A model generated the notes under the pieces. The model was not told where the DNA came from and did not search any database. It saw only the letters and a program-made list of their open reading frames with translations. Position numbers and translations under genes: made by a program. A stretch of DNA of 64,000 nucleotides from Reticulitermes speratus. Its lineage: Eukaryota > Arthropoda > Insecta > Blattodea > Rhinotermitidae. The first letter of the stretch is position 1; each line of letters starts with the position of its first letter. The stretch is from positions 1,453,001 to 1,517,000 of the forward strand of contig JAJKFL010000011.1 in the NCBI GenBank assembly GCA_021186555.1. The letters run 5' to 3'. Positions 25,086-36,660 of the stretch are shown here, one piece after another.

Positions 25086-25335
25086 AACCTCAACGGTCAC
25101 TTGAGAGATATATATATGGGTCGGTGGGAGGATAATATTAAAATGGATCTTAAAGAAAATGGATGGTCCTCGGTTGGATTAATTTGACTCAGAACAGGGG
25201 ACAGTGGCGGGCTTTTGTGAGCACGATAATGAACCTTCGTGTTTCACAAATTCGGGGAATTTGACTAACTGAAGAACTAAATGGCTTCTCAAGAAGGCCT
25301 CCAATCTACGTAGTTAAAAAGAAGTTGATACACTG
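25086..25335 (+). repeat. LINE 3' end fragment
   Basis: Matches the 3' coding end and 3' UTR of the LINE at 43690-46860 (gggaggataatattaaaatgg, split gggaggataat + attaaaatgg; gcttttgtgagcacgataatg; ggaatttgactaactg; ttctcaagaaggcct). 5'-truncated. Confidence 0.75.
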
Positions 25336-25519
25336 TAGAAGAGGACGGCATTGACGTGAAAAATACAGTAAAATATAAAAAATTGCAAGCCTCTGTCTTC
25401 TAAATAAATTAAATTACTCGATAGACCTAATTACCCATATTATTGTAGCAACAGAAAGACAGTCAAACTGACAGACCCGTTTCCACCACTATTTTGTATA
25501 CTGGACTGACGAATGTAAT

Positions 25520-25806
25520 TTTTTTTTTGTGTGAAGGGCCCCGCAGCAGATGCTACGGACACACCGCAGCCTTAAGGCTTATTGTGCAACCCCTGTGATG
25601 AAGATGAGCAGTTTTTTACCAAGTTTTACAAGTAATGGAGCACCAGTGGAATGAAATCGACAGGGGAAAACCGACAACTCGGAGAAAAACCTGTCCCAAT
25701 GCCACTTTGTCCACCACAAATCTCACATGGACTTGACCTGGGATCGAACCCGGGCCTCCGTGGTGAGAGGCCGGCGACTAACCGCCTGAGCCATGGCACG
25801 GCCGAC
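25520..25806 (-). repeat. SINE-A, well-preserved copy
   Basis: On the minus strand the head reads ccatggctcaggcggttagt (A box) and gggttcgatcccaggtc (B box), then the body agatttgtggtgg, acaaagtggcattggg, tttttctccgagttg and ttccactggtgctcc. This is the reference copy for the family. Confidence 0.85.
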
Positions 25807-26490
25807 GAATGTAATTTACATTTCGACATTTTTTTATCTCTGTCTGTATATTTCACATAACTTACCTACTCTGGACATATTTTTCAGCAACATCACACTA
25901 CAATTTAGTGTTAAATATTTCTTCGAAACAGCAACAGGAGTAACAGGTAACAGGACTCACGCAAACGTCAGTAACATCCTCAGACAACGCAGTGTTCTGT
26001 ACCTCACAAGCACGGCGTACTTTTAAGCGACACAGAACACAACAAGCGCCGGACAATAACGCATTATTCAAAACGGCACGAAAATACAGTACATGTAACG
26101 AACCCGTAAAAATATCTGAGAACAAAATATCAAACGCTTCATACGAAAGGGAGCCCAATCAGACCATCGGAAAACAAATTTGCAAAAGGTGGCCTCGCTC
26201 CGGCGTTGTAGCTTGTTTTATTGAACAACTGTTATCAACTGCATAAGTTATAAGGTGTCGACTGAGAAATGACAGGGCATTTAACGAATGACGGAAGGTT
26301 GCAGCTGTTCGTCTCCCACAGCAGTACCCCGCATTTTACTGGAACATGTAACCGGACATTTAACACAAAACTGAATTCACGTTCATTAGTGTGTTTCCTA
26401 GAGAAAACAAGACATCTCTTTGCAAGCACCTGAAGAAGGCAGCGAATATAATAAGCACGCACTGTGTTGTCTTGAAAGCAAAATCGGTTC
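25807..26490. other. no assigned feature
   Basis: A few ORFs below 90 codons with no family resemblance. ctgaagaaggcagcg at 26430 lacks a GAAA partner and was not called a ribozyme. Confidence 0.45.
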
Positions 26491-27657
26491 CCTTTATACT
26501 GACGGTCACAAATTTTCCAAACATCCCGAAGCAAACTCAAAATTCTAGTGGTCAGAATGGTGACATGTAACAAGTTCCATACTGACGGTCACAAATTTTC
26601 CAAACATCTAGAAGCAAACTCAAAATTCTAGTGGTCAGAATGGTGACATGAACAAGTTCCATACTGACGGTCACAAATTTTCCAAACATCTAGAAGCAAA
26701 CTCAAAATTCTAGTGGTCAGAATGGTGACATGTAACAAGTTCCATACTGACGGTCACAAATTTTCCAAACATCTAGAAGCAAACTCAAAATTCTAGTGGT
26801 CAGAATGGTGACATGTAACAAGTTCCATACTGACGGTCACAAATTTTCCAAACATCCCGAAGCAAACTCAAAATTCTAGTGGTCAGAATGGTGACATGTA
26901 ACAAGTTCCATACTGACGGTCACAAATTTTCCAAACATCAGAAGCAAACTCAAAATTCTAGTGGTCAGAATGGTGACATGTAACAAGTTCCATACTGACG
27001 GTCACAAATTTTCCAAACATCCCGAAGCAAACTCAAAATTCTAGTGGTCAGAATGGTGACATGTAACAAGTTCCATACTGACGGTCACAAATTTTCCAAA
27101 CATCTAGAAGCAAACTCAAAATTCTAGTGGTCAGAATGGTGACATGTAACAAGTTCCATACTGACGGTCACAAATTTTCCAAACATCTAGAAGCAAACTC
27201 AAAATTCTAGTGTCAGAATGGTGACATGTAACAAGTTCCATACTGACGGTCACAAATTTTCCAAACATCCCGAAGCAAACTCAAAATTCTAGTGGTCAGA
27301 ATGGTGACATGTAACAAGTTCCATACTGACGGTCACAAATTTCCAAACATCTAGAAGCAAACTCACAATTCTAGTGGTCAGAATGGTGACATGTAACAGT
27401 TCCATACTGACGGTCACAATTTTCCAAACATCCCGAAGCAAACTCAAAATTCTAGTGGTCAGAATGGTGACATGTAACAAGTTCCATACTGACGGTCACA
27501 AATTTTCCAAACATCCCGAAGCAAACTCAAAATTCTAGTGGTCAGAATGGTGACATGTAACAAGTTCCATACTGACGGTCACAAATTTTCCAAACATCTA
27601 GAAGCAAACTCAAAATTCTAGTGGTCAGAATGGTGACATGTAACAAGTTCCATACTG
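26491..27657. repeat. 83-bp satellite, about 14 copies
   Basis: The unit starts ccatactgacggtcacaaat and ends gacatgtaacaagtt. Two variants (catctagaagc and catcccgaagc) are interspersed. Confidence 0.96.
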
Positions 27658-27921
27658 AGGACCCATAACACACTTAGCCTTTGCTTTACGCCCCCACCTA
27701 TTTTACGCCTTTTTTACTTAACGCCCCTTGCCAATATACACTTCATAATGTATGCCCTCTCATTTCACGTTTAACGCCCTTTGGCTGGCTGCGCTCTATT
27801 ACGCTAAACTCTACCTATTCCATTATTTACTACGGGAATATCATTTCTGATTTACGCCTTTTTTATTTACGACCACATTTCAGGAACACAATTAGGGCGT
27901 AAAACAAGGGTCTGGTGTATT
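27658..27921. mobile_element. possible MITE with imperfect inverted ends
   Basis: The left end gacccataacacac...gctttacgccc is imperfectly complementary to the right end agggcgtaaaacaagggtc. The interior repeats TTTACGCC several times. No target duplication is clear. Confidence 0.4.
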
Positions 27922-27930
27922 AGACTCCAC

Positions 27931-28429
27931 GGTTCCATGACAAAAGCTCACACGAAGAAAGCCCACACGACAATTGCGCACAGACAAAACCCCACTGATA
28001 TAAAAAAAATCCGTGTGAGCATATATCCGTGTGAGCATTTATCCGTGTGAGCATATATCCGTGTGAGCATTTATCCGTGTGAGCATATATCCGTGTGAGC
28101 ATATATCCGTGTGAGCATATATACGTGTGAGCATTTATCCGTGTGAGCATTTATCCGTGTGAGCATATATCCGTGTGAGCATATATCCGTGTGAGCATAT
28201 ATACGTGTGAGCATTTATCCGTGTGAGCATTTATCCGTGTGAGCATTTATCCGTGTGAGCATATATCCGTGTGAGCATATATACGTGTGAGCATTTATCC
28301 GTGTGAGCATATATCCTTTGAGCATTTATCCGTGTGGGTATTTTTCCTGTGAGCATTTATGACAGTGGGGTTTTGTCTGTGCGTAATTGTCGTGTGGGCT
28401 TTCGTCGTGTGCGCATTTATCCGGTCACC
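27931..28429. mobile_element. foldback element with 9-bp target duplication (Mutator-like)
   Basis: The 67-bp inverted arms (27931-27997 and 28363-28429; inner end caaaaccccactg) are flanked by the direct repeat agactccac (27922-27930 and 28430-28438). Long arms and a 9-bp duplication fit Mutator-like foldback elements. The interior is almost wholly the 18-bp minisatellite. Confidence 0.75.
28010..28345. repeat. 18-bp minisatellite, about 18 copies, core of the foldback element
   Basis: Unit atatatccgtgtgagc with atttatcc and atatacgt variants. It sits exactly between the arms of the foldback element. Confidence 0.95.
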
Positions 28430-28494
28430 AGACTCCACAGTAAAAAAATTAGTCGCCCGAGAAAAAGGCGACCGTAAATTGAGTATCCCTGCCC

Positions 28495-28795
28495 TTACAC
28501 ATGAATTTCAAGTACTGGCTGGACATGACACATGTGGGGGAGAGGAAATATGCATACATCGTGTTGGTGGGGAAAGCCCGAGAAAAATAACCACTTAGAA
28601 GACCTAGGCGTAGATGGGAGGATAATATTATTCTTAAAGAAATCGGTTCGGGGGCGTGGACTCCATTGATCTGGCTCCGTACAGGGACAAATGGCGAGCT
28701 GTTGTGAAGACGGTAATGAACCTTCGAGGTCCAAAAGACGAGGAATTTCTTAACTAGCTGACGGACTATTACCTTTTCAAGAACGACTCTGTTCC
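28495..28795 (+). repeat. LINE 3' end fragment
   Basis: Decayed LINE C-terminal codons (ctggctggacatg = 'WAGH...', ggtggggaaagcccgag, agatgggaggataat) then 3' UTR (cggtaatgaaccttcgagg). Same family as 43690-46860. Confidence 0.7.
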
Positions 28796-29780
28796 ATGCA
28801 GTCAGTTACTCGCTCGACGACACGGTTGGATTAGCCGCCAAGGCAGGAGTTCGGCTCATCACAACGTCCGGATTAGCCCTGGGGGCCTAAATCGCAATTT
28901 ACTCGGTAATAATGCGGCCGGAGCGTGAATCTGACCACTCACCTCCATCTCGTTCTGCCTCCACGCTATTTTACTCAGAAGCCTGCTCTTCACACCCTCA
29001 AACTGCGCACTTCCCTTTATGTACGAGGCCAAGTTTCACACTCCCACAATTTTTATGCTTTGAATACGTAATAGAGTACATAAACAAAAGTACGAATACG
29101 GTACAGTAATACAAATCGGGTCACGGTGCGAAAATGGTTACTTTAGCAGAATCACTGATAGATGTCAGTAAAATCTGTCGTCTGTGCTGCCGCCTATACT
29201 AACGAGCGAAGTGTCATTACCTCGCCTCAACACAGAAATACGTGTTACAATTCGTGCCTGTTTGAGGGAGAGGGAGAATTTTCGGTGCACGTGAAGTAAG
29301 TGATCACAAAAACGCGATGTCACTTATTGTTACGCGGTAGTAACTGCGCCTTCATCAGTGTACACCTACTTCAAAACCCTGCAGTACTTCCTACACATGT
29401 AAAGTACTCTAAATAAACTGGACTGTTAGATTTACAATTAACTAAGCACTCAGTGCAGCCAACATACTAAACAAGCTGCCACACAGGATATCATATTTTT
29501 TGCTTAATTGTTTATATCGTACTTTACAACGCGTTCCTAATCGCCGCAGATATCACGGGATATCCCGGTGGATGCATTCTTTCTATACGACAAGGCTGCC
29601 GTGCACAGGGGAACGATAAACACACCCTGTATATGTCCACAACCCCCGGTCTTGTGTTTTCAACGGGACTGTAGACCTGAAACACAATATCGTTGCTGTC
29701 TGACGGTGTTCCCCTTATCCAAAATCATTTTATTTGGACGAGCTGACACCCTTGACCAAATATGAAGACCCAAAAACTGC
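28796..29780. other. no assigned feature
   Basis: No coding or repeat-family signal recognised. Confidence 0.45.
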
Positions 29781-29795
29781 ACAATGGTAGTATAT

Positions 29796-30207
29796 AATAA
29801 TAATAATTCTTGGCTCAACAGCCCTGTATGGGCCTGGGCCTCCTCTTGCCTCCTCTTGTCGAGGTTACTAAGTCATGCGCATTCATGGCAGCTGGTGACC
29901 GGCCAGCTAGCCGCGCTTAGTGTTCTATCGATCCTGATGTGCACGCCAGAGCCATCTGGCAGGCAGTCAGGAGACTTGGATGAGAAATGGAGGCAATTTG
30001 GCTTACGCAACATTTTTATTCATGCCCGTAAAGTTCTTTTACATGCCGTAAATCTACGACATGGGACCGACGGCTTTACTTCCCCTCCGAAGGAAGTGCT
30101 GCTCCGGATTTTTATCATCCTTAAAAATCCATCAACCTCGGTCGGGATCGAACCCGCGAACCTTGGGTCCAGTGCCGAGCACGCTAACCACTAGTCCACC
30201 GAGGTCG
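29796..30207 (-). repeat. SINE-B, full copy with 15-bp target duplication
   Basis: The minus strand begins tcgacctcggtggactagtg (A box), then gttcgcgggttcgatccc (B box), and ends in the tail cagccctgtatgggc-type / gctgttgagccaagaatt with a (TTA)n end. Target duplication acaatggtagtatat at 29781-29795 and 30208-30222. Confidence 0.92.
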
Positions 30208-30336
30208 ACAATGGTAGTATATGAGAACCATAAAAATACTGGCTGTGCCCCCGTCGAGAAAGACACGTTTACAATTTAAAATGTACGTGACATCAAAGCA
30301 GACGGCCCGCTGGCATCCCTACTTTTACTTGTTAGC

Positions 30337-30533
30337 AGGAGCGGTTCGTCCATAAGGGCTACAGGGTTGCAGCCCTCCAAGAAATTTTGAGAAAAATTGA
30401 ACTCAATATCTGAATAAAACTTTTCTTTAGGCGTCCTAACGAAAACTTGTATTCAGATATTTAGTTTAATTTTTCTCAACATTTCTGGGAGGCCTGCAGC
30501 CCTGTAGCCCTTATGGAAGAGCCGCCTCTGTTT
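30337..30533. mobile_element. hAT-like MITE with about 80-bp inverted repeats
   Basis: The arms share ccataagggctacaggg and tctgaata. The right terminus reads CAGAGGCGGCTCTTCC when inverted, like many hAT ends. An 8-bp target duplication is not clear, so family assignment is tentative. Confidence 0.55.
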
Positions 30534-30988
30534 GGGAGCGTTACGTGAATATAAGGGCTGGCAGATAGTGTGGAACAAGCAGGAGTTGGTGTGACCAAAC
30601 TGTGGTTCAACACATAATTTAGTTCAGTCGCCGATAAAAGGGTCCCAATATTCTAACACTGACATAGGAATTTAACTAACTCGTAATTCGCAGCTGCGTT
30701 TGTCCTGAAAACAAATGGAGCCTATCCTCAACTAAACCAATACAAACCACATGAAAATTTGAGGCTTCCACAGCGGTGTTACTGAGTCAGGTCACAACGT
30801 TCTTTCGAAACGTCGGTAAACACGAACCCAGCGACACAGCATCACATTGCCCAAGACCTGAACCTCCATCCAGAGAAATGCGTGATTCTTTAGTTTTCTT
30901 ACGGCCTATTTTTACCTACAAGGAAGACAGCTACAGAATGACGCAGAAAACTGCATAATAAGGAGATTAATAATATCTGCTCTTTGCC
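30534..30988. other. no assigned gene; half of a hammerhead-like core at about 30800-30825
   Basis: ttctttcgaaacgtcggtaaac resembles the GAAA-to-stem-I half of the motif at 57200, without a CTGANGA partner. Confidence 0.4.
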
Positions 30989-31245
30989 AGTTTTTAAGGA
31001 ATTAAACGCACAAAGACGAGATGGGCTTGGCACGTAGTACGCAGACAGGCGATGTTTCTTTTAGACGTAAAACTTGAAAGGGAGCGACCAACTGGGAGAT
31101 CGTACGACGATGGGAGTATAAAATCAAAATGGTGCGCGCTGTGCTGCGTCCATGTACGTCATGACGGGCCCCAGGTGAGGGCTTTCGCGAACACGATAAT
31201 GAAAGTTCGGATTCTGTATAAGGTAGGACCAATCACTGTCTATCA
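30989..31245 (+). repeat. decayed LINE 3' fragment
   Basis: agacgagatgggcttggcac (RRWAW-H), caactgggagatcgtacgac and gagggctttcgcgaacacga line up with the C-terminal codons of the LINE family at 43690. Heavily mutated. Confidence 0.5.
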
Positions 31246-31295
31246 GAATAAATCTTGCTCCATGCCATTTTAGGCAAGGACACTATAATATAGCT

Positions 31296-31579
31296 GGGGT
31301 CGCGGTGGCGCTGTTGGTTGAGGCACTGCGCTACAAACCGGAACGTCACGGGTTCGATTCCCGATGGTGTCACTGGAATTTTTCACTGACATAATCGTTT
31401 CGGTCGCACTATGGCCCTGGGGTCGACTCAGCCTCTAACAGAAATGAGTACCAGAATCGTTCGTGGGGGTAAAGGCGGCCGACAACCTTACCACCTTTAT
31501 GTGCCGATTGTCTAAAAACCTGGGAGCCTCAACCTCCTGCAGCCTGTCAAGGCCTGTAATGGGATTGCTTTACCTTTTG
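31296..31579 (+). repeat. SINE-E, full copy with 13-bp target duplication
   Basis: Head ggtcgcggtggcgctgttgg (A box) and cacgggttcgattcccgatg (B box). Its translation is the familiar RWRSWLRHC...GSIPDGV type. The tail ends gggattgctttacctttt. Target duplication ctataatatagct at 31283-31295 and 31580-31592. Confidence 0.92.
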
Positions 31580-31632
31580 CTATAATATAGCTACCTGTGT
31601 AGGCTTAACTGCTTTCTGAACATGAGCTTTCA

Positions 31633-32358
31633 TGTGACTTGTACTGTGACTTGTACTGTGACTTGTACTGTGACTTGTACTGTGACTTGTACTGTGACTT
31701 GTACTGTGCCTTGTACTGTGCCTTGTACTGTGCCTTGTACTGTGACTTGTACTGTGACTTGTACTGTGCCTTGTACTGTGACTTGTACTGTGCCTTGTAC
31801 TGTGACTTGTACTGTGCCTTGTACTGTGACTTGTACTGTGACTTGTACTGTGCCTTGTACTGTGCCTTGTACTGTGACTTGTACTGTGACTTGTACTGTG
31901 CCTTGTACTGTGACTTGTACTGTGACTTGTACTGTGCCTTGTACTGTGACTTGTACTGTGACTTGTACTGTGCCTTGTACTGTGACTTGTACTGTGCCTT
32001 GTACTGTGACTTGTACTGTGACTTGTACTGTGCCTTGTACTGTGACTTGTACTGTGACTTGTACTGTGACTTGTACTGTGCCTTGTACTGTGACTTGTAC
32101 TGTGCCTTGTACTGTGCCTTGTACTGTGCCTTGTACTGTGCCTTGTACTGTGACTTGTACTGTGCCTTGTACGTGACTTGTACTGTGTCTTGTACTGTGA
32201 CTTGTACTGTGACTTGTACTGTGACTTGTACGTGACTTGTACTGTGACTTGTACTGTGACTTGTACTGTGCCTTGTACTGTGACTTGTACTGTGCCTTGT
32301 ACTGTGACTTGTACTGTGTCTTGAACTGTGACTTGTACTGTGCCTTGTACTGTGACTT
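31633..32358. repeat. 12-bp minisatellite, about 60 copies with two unit types
   Basis: Units tgtgacttgtac and tgtgccttgtac are mixed irregularly. 12 is a multiple of three, so ORFs such as (TCTV)n and its shifts run through on both strands. They are not considered genes. Confidence 0.97.
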
Positions 32359-33507
32359 TCTATCCCAAACTTTCAGCACAAACAGTATACCACAGAATAA
32401 ACAAATACATAAATAAATACACAGATCTGTATTTGTAATAAACTAATAAAAATTCGCTAAAATAAATCACTCCACTCTTAATATTGTCATAAAATAGATT
32501 TTAAAACGTAAAAAAAAAAATCAGCAAAACCACAGCATGAAATTAGTTTTTGTTTCCTGCGCTCACCTCTCAGTTATAACACGTCACTGCAACAAATTTC
32601 GTGTGCATTCTGTGTTGGCAACGTCACAATTTGGTCTTCATATACAGTTGTTTAACACACCGAGCAAACAGCACAGGTGAAACAGCTTTCATTTGCTCTG
32701 TGATGAAATTAGTAGCTACAGCTACAAAGTACATACATCGCAACACTCGAACGGTTACACGTGCTTCACCACCTAACGCTTGTTACTCCGCAGGGCAATG
32801 CTACTGCTTGTTCGTTCACACAGGCAAGCACCGTTCCCTCATAAAAACATACAAATATGATTAACGAACAACAAATATACGCGTGCTACATGCCGTGCCG
32901 TCTGATGTTTCGCACATTCTGTTTATTACTTCTGGCATCCAACAAACGCCTTTATCGCATTTATGTAACCAGAGCTTACAACTGTTGCAGGACAATGCAT
33001 TATTACTGCTTTCTGTTCATGCGACCTGGGCAACGCGGTTTATCTCAGTCACGTGAAAACACAAGCTAAGCATGCTGAAAGTCTTAAAAAGAGGTAATGA
33101 AATGGTGTATTTCAGAACAATAGCATCAACACAGCGGTTACAACTCCAGAAATGCTGGCTTTAAACTTAAACCATGTTACTGGCTATCCTGACTTAAGGT
33201 TGTGCTTTCTCTTCTGTTCGCGGGATAGTGTTGTAGTGACCGTATAACTTGCTAGCTGAGCTACACTGTACACGGCTGCAGTCGGCACGGCGTGGTCGCT
33301 GCTTGGCTCACCTCGGAACGGCCAGGCATCGTTATACCTCTTTCAAAAAAACATTTACTATGTTTGGAGTCAATTCGTAGCTTCAGTAAGTGCGGATGTT
33401 TTTTAAACGGACAGAAAAAGCTTGGTTGCGCGTGCGCAGTGCTTGCCCACTTCCCAGCTTGCCACATTTACCCATGCACCGATACCTATCAAGTAATCTG
33501 TTACTAC
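32359..33507. other. no assigned feature
   Basis: A/T-rich intron-like sequence with a few short ORFs. Nothing recognised. Confidence 0.45.
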
Positions 33508-33953
33508 AACTCGACTCAAATATCTTTTCCGCGACGCAGAGACCGAAATCAGTCAGCCCCCACTACTCCCTTTCTGTCCTTTTAGCATCACCATTGTTGC
33601 TACATCAGTCATTTTCCTTTCAGCCACCGTCCTGAGAAGGTTATTTAGTAGCGTATAGGAGTGGGAGGTATTTGTCTTTACGTTATAACAACGTGGCAGC
33701 GTTGCGTTGATTGCCCAGGTCTGGGTACAGTGCGCTATTGCCAAGTAGAAATAAACTGTTCCCAATATATGCTCCGTTAGTAATACGTTTAAAAGATGTT
33801 ACCTCTGTGAAAATTGAGAGAGAGTGACTATGTGGCAAACATGGTGCAAGGAGCCCTCTACCTTTGCACTTAGCTCCGCCCCTTCCTCTCTCTATACATT
33901 TTTCCTCGCGCAGGACGCGGAAAAATTATATGTGTCGCATTATACTAAACGTC
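33508..33953 (-). repeat. unclassified dispersed repeat, copy 2 (inverted to 1211-1648)
   Basis: Collinear with 1211-1648 on the opposite strand, with a few scattered differences. Boundaries are gtcgagtt and ataatgcgac-side. Confidence 0.75.
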
Positions 33954-33992
33954 AATAGTGTATGTATGTAGACATTTATACATATATATATA

Positions 33993-34386
33993 TACAGGGT
34001 TATTCAAAATGATTGTCGGGGTTTTAACAACTTGTCATACACAATACACTTCAGATAGCAGTATATGTATTTTTTTATTTAATAGAACAACACTCCAAGT
34101 TTTTGTGACGTACCTTACAGGTGCTCTATATGTGCACCCTTTGTGATTCTACAAACATCAACACGATAATCGAGTTCGTTCCAAACTTTTTTCTAGCATG
34201 TCAGCGGTGATGGTTTCAATGGCGGTTCTGATTCGTACCTTCAGTTCCGGGATACTTGCGGGAAGAGGAGGAACATAAACCTGATCCTTGACGTAACCCC
34301 ATACAAAGAAATCACATGGGGTTGCATTTGGAGAACGAGGTGGCCAAGTTGTTAAAACCCCGACAATCATTTTGAATAACCCTGTA
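33993..34386 (-). mobile_element. Tc1/mariner-superfamily element, internally deleted
   Basis: Terminal inverted repeats of about 43 bp begin TACAGGGTTATTCAAAATGA and are flanked by TA. On the minus strand the right terminal repeat runs directly into WPPRSPN-TPCDFFVWGY..., the C-terminal end of an IS630-Tc1-mariner transposase, through ...AHIEHL-type codons. Everything upstream of the third catalytic region is missing, so this is a non-autonomous deletion derivative of 394 bp. The frame also shifts near the C-terminus. Confidence 0.85.
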
Positions 34387-34718
34387 TATATCACCGTATC
34401 GTGATCATCATCCAGTCTCATTCAGCGATGATATGTAACCTCTCTAGTTTACACAACGGGCAATACATTCGCTCCTTGTGCACTTTCTCATCGTTAGATC
34501 AAATTCATGCTGATGACTTCTTTGCATATCTCCAACGAAATCCCTTGTGGCACACTCCAGTCATTCACAAATTGAGGCCTACTTCACACACTTCATCTTG
34601 CCCATCCCTACCTCCCCCCCCATACTCCTTTCACACATTCCCTGCACCAAAGTACCTACATTCATTAAACGTTCACACGTCCATTACAGCGAATTTAGTG
34701 AAAGTACGACAAACCATG
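34387..34718. other. no assigned feature
   Basis: ORF of 122 codons (34401-34769) without family resemblance, overlapping a MITE at its end. Not called. Confidence 0.45.
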
Positions 34719-34800
34719 TACAGGGTATACACAAAAGAATGGTGCGGTTTCAATAGTTTTCACTATTGAAATCGCACCATTCTTTTGTGTATACCCTGTA
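34719..34800. mobile_element. 82-bp palindromic mariner MITE (ends only)
   Basis: Two terminal inverted repeats (TACAGGGTATACACAAAAGA ...) meet around a loop of a few bases. The ends match those of 38292-38873. Confidence 0.9.
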
Positions 34801-35354
34801 TTTGGTCCACAGACCTGTTTTGGGTTTATGATTACGGGTGTTACCAATACAAGGCACAGCATGGTGAAACAGTCTCGTACTCTAGTAGGTTGGCATCACT
34901 GTTCTGGAAGAACAAGTCACCATCTTCAAGATGAAAGCATGACATTCTTCCGAAATGTAAGTGGCCGCCTACCACAATATGAACTTTCACCTCAATTACC
35001 GAACATACCAACTCACCACGTATATGCCTGGGACAATTACGGGAAAGCGGGGAACAGGCGACCAAGCGCTGCGTGGCCAAAACTGACAACTGAATGCACA
35101 CAGCCAATGTGACTGCTTACGAATAAGGAGAGCAAAACAGAAGAAAACCAGCATAAATATACATATTACACGTCGTTAAATTTGTCTCTAGCTTTTAACG
35201 TCTGCACAAAAAGCAACAAACATACTGTAATCAAACACCCTCGACGTACCGTCCAAACTTACATCACTGCCCCAAAACTGCACCACTGGACCCTTAAATC
35301 AGTCCCCCTTATGCTAATAAAACCAGAAAATATTAGCTACTTCCCATCTCTATA
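34801..35354. other. no assigned feature
   Basis: Nothing recognised. Confidence 0.45.
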
Positions 35355-35530
35355 CCTATAACTAACTAACTAACTAACTAACTCCATGTAGCACAGTCTT
35401 TCTTGAGAAGCTAACAAGTCGTCAGCTAGTCAATAAATTCCCCGCGTTTTATGGAACCCGAAGGTTCATTACCGCACTCACAAGAGCCCACCACCTGTCT
35501 CTCTATACCTATCCATACAGAAAAGCGAAA
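35355..35530 (-). repeat. LINE 3' end fragment with (AACT)n tail
   Basis: Starts with a ctaactaactaactaac simple repeat, the 3' tail of the LINE family, then tcttgagaagctaacaag, cgttttatggaacccgaagg and ttcattaccgcactcac as at 43690. Confidence 0.8.
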
Positions 35531-35610
35531 TTGGTCCATGAATTAGCAATTACAGAGGGCTTATCATATTGAACTTGAATGGCACCCGATTTAAGTATTC
35601 GGTTCTAACT

Positions 35611-35643
<33 letters not shown>

Positions 35644-36107
35644 GTAGTAGTAGTATTAGTAGAGCCAGTGGTAGTAGGAAGGGATGAAGAGACGTGAAAT
35701 GAGTTGGCGGGGAGGTAAGCAGGGGGCGTGTTAGTTTGTGAATCTACAGGGCACAGGGAGCAGAAACAGAGCGAGAGAAGAGAGAAAGGGGTTAAGTTTT
35801 GACATCATTAACCGTGTTCTACACTGCAGCTACACACGGAGAGGAGAGTGACTGAAACCTCATCCCTTCACACCGAACCGACTGAAACCAGGCTGACCAC
35901 ACGTATGGCCACAGGTAACTGCGCGTCTGCACACAACGTAACAGCACAAAGTACGTGCGTACCGAAACTGCAACGCACAGTCACGCATCTGTGTGACTTT
36001 ATCTGCTGTGATGTGATGACACGCCTGCAGCTTCCCAACGACTGCCAACGTATAAAATACACAGCACCTGGACAAGTGCAATAAAAGGTAAAGTTTTCCC
36101 TGTCCAC
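35531..36107. other. no gene; (TAG)n microsatellite at about 35612-35660
   Basis: Interrupted tagtagtag run with two att breaks. The rest is unassigned. Confidence 0.6.
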
Positions 36108-36398
36108 GCCAAGAAGGCATATAGAGGGAGTAGAGATATAGCTCCACTCATTCTTAACCTTGGCACTAGAGGGAGGTAAGTGGTCAGCTTCACACCCCGG
36201 CAGCTTTACCCCCCCCCCCCCCCCGCGGAAAGAGCCCCTGGTCTCCACTGAATAGGTGACTGGTTGAGCCCCAGAGACGGGCCGGAACGTTTTAGGAGAC
36301 AAGAGAAAATATCTCGTCCCTTTCGGGAATAGAACCGCGATCCGTCATCCGGAAGGCAGTCTAAGTAACTATACTGACTGAGCTATCCCAGCTCCATG
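36108..36398 (-). repeat. SINE-C, full copy
   Basis: The minus strand reads gctgggatagctcagtcagt (A box) and cgcggttctattcccg (B box), then body ctggggctcaacc and tail ccaccttcc-type / agtgccaaggttaagaatga. A C run (about 16) is at 36210-36225. Confidence 0.85.
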
Positions 36399-36451
36399 AA
36401 TGTATGTAATAATAAACAAAATGATAACTGCAGGCAATTAAAGTTCAGTGA

Positions 36452-36540
36452 CACGTTACGAGACCTCTGTTGATAAAACGTACGTTACGAGACCTCTGTT
36501 GATAAAACGTACGTTACGAGACCTCTGTTGATAAAACGTA
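36452..36540. repeat. 29-bp tandem repeat, 3 copies
   Basis: Unit acgttacgagacctctgttg + ataaaacgt. Confidence 0.9.
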
Positions 36541-36660
36541 CCTTACAGAGGGCGAGGAATGAATTAATCTGGCTCAGGACACGGGTAAGTAACTACCTGA
36601 GGAACTATCAGCTTATAAAGAAGGGTTCTGCCCCAATTAGTTCGTTAATCAGATTTATGA
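36541..36660 (+). repeat. LINE 3' end fragment, decayed
   Basis: gaattaatctggctcaggac and the gaggaactatcagctta...aagaagggttctg phrase match the LINE 3' end. Confidence 0.5.

Noticed and set aside
26420-26450. Hammerhead core (ctgaagaaggc)
   Set aside because: No GAAA or stem partner at the right distance.
31622-32379. ORFs of 184, 198 and 249 codons
   Set aside because: By-products of the 12-bp array on both strands.
35868-36302. 144-codon minus-strand ORF
   Set aside because: Overlaps the SINE-C copy and a C run; no family resemblance.
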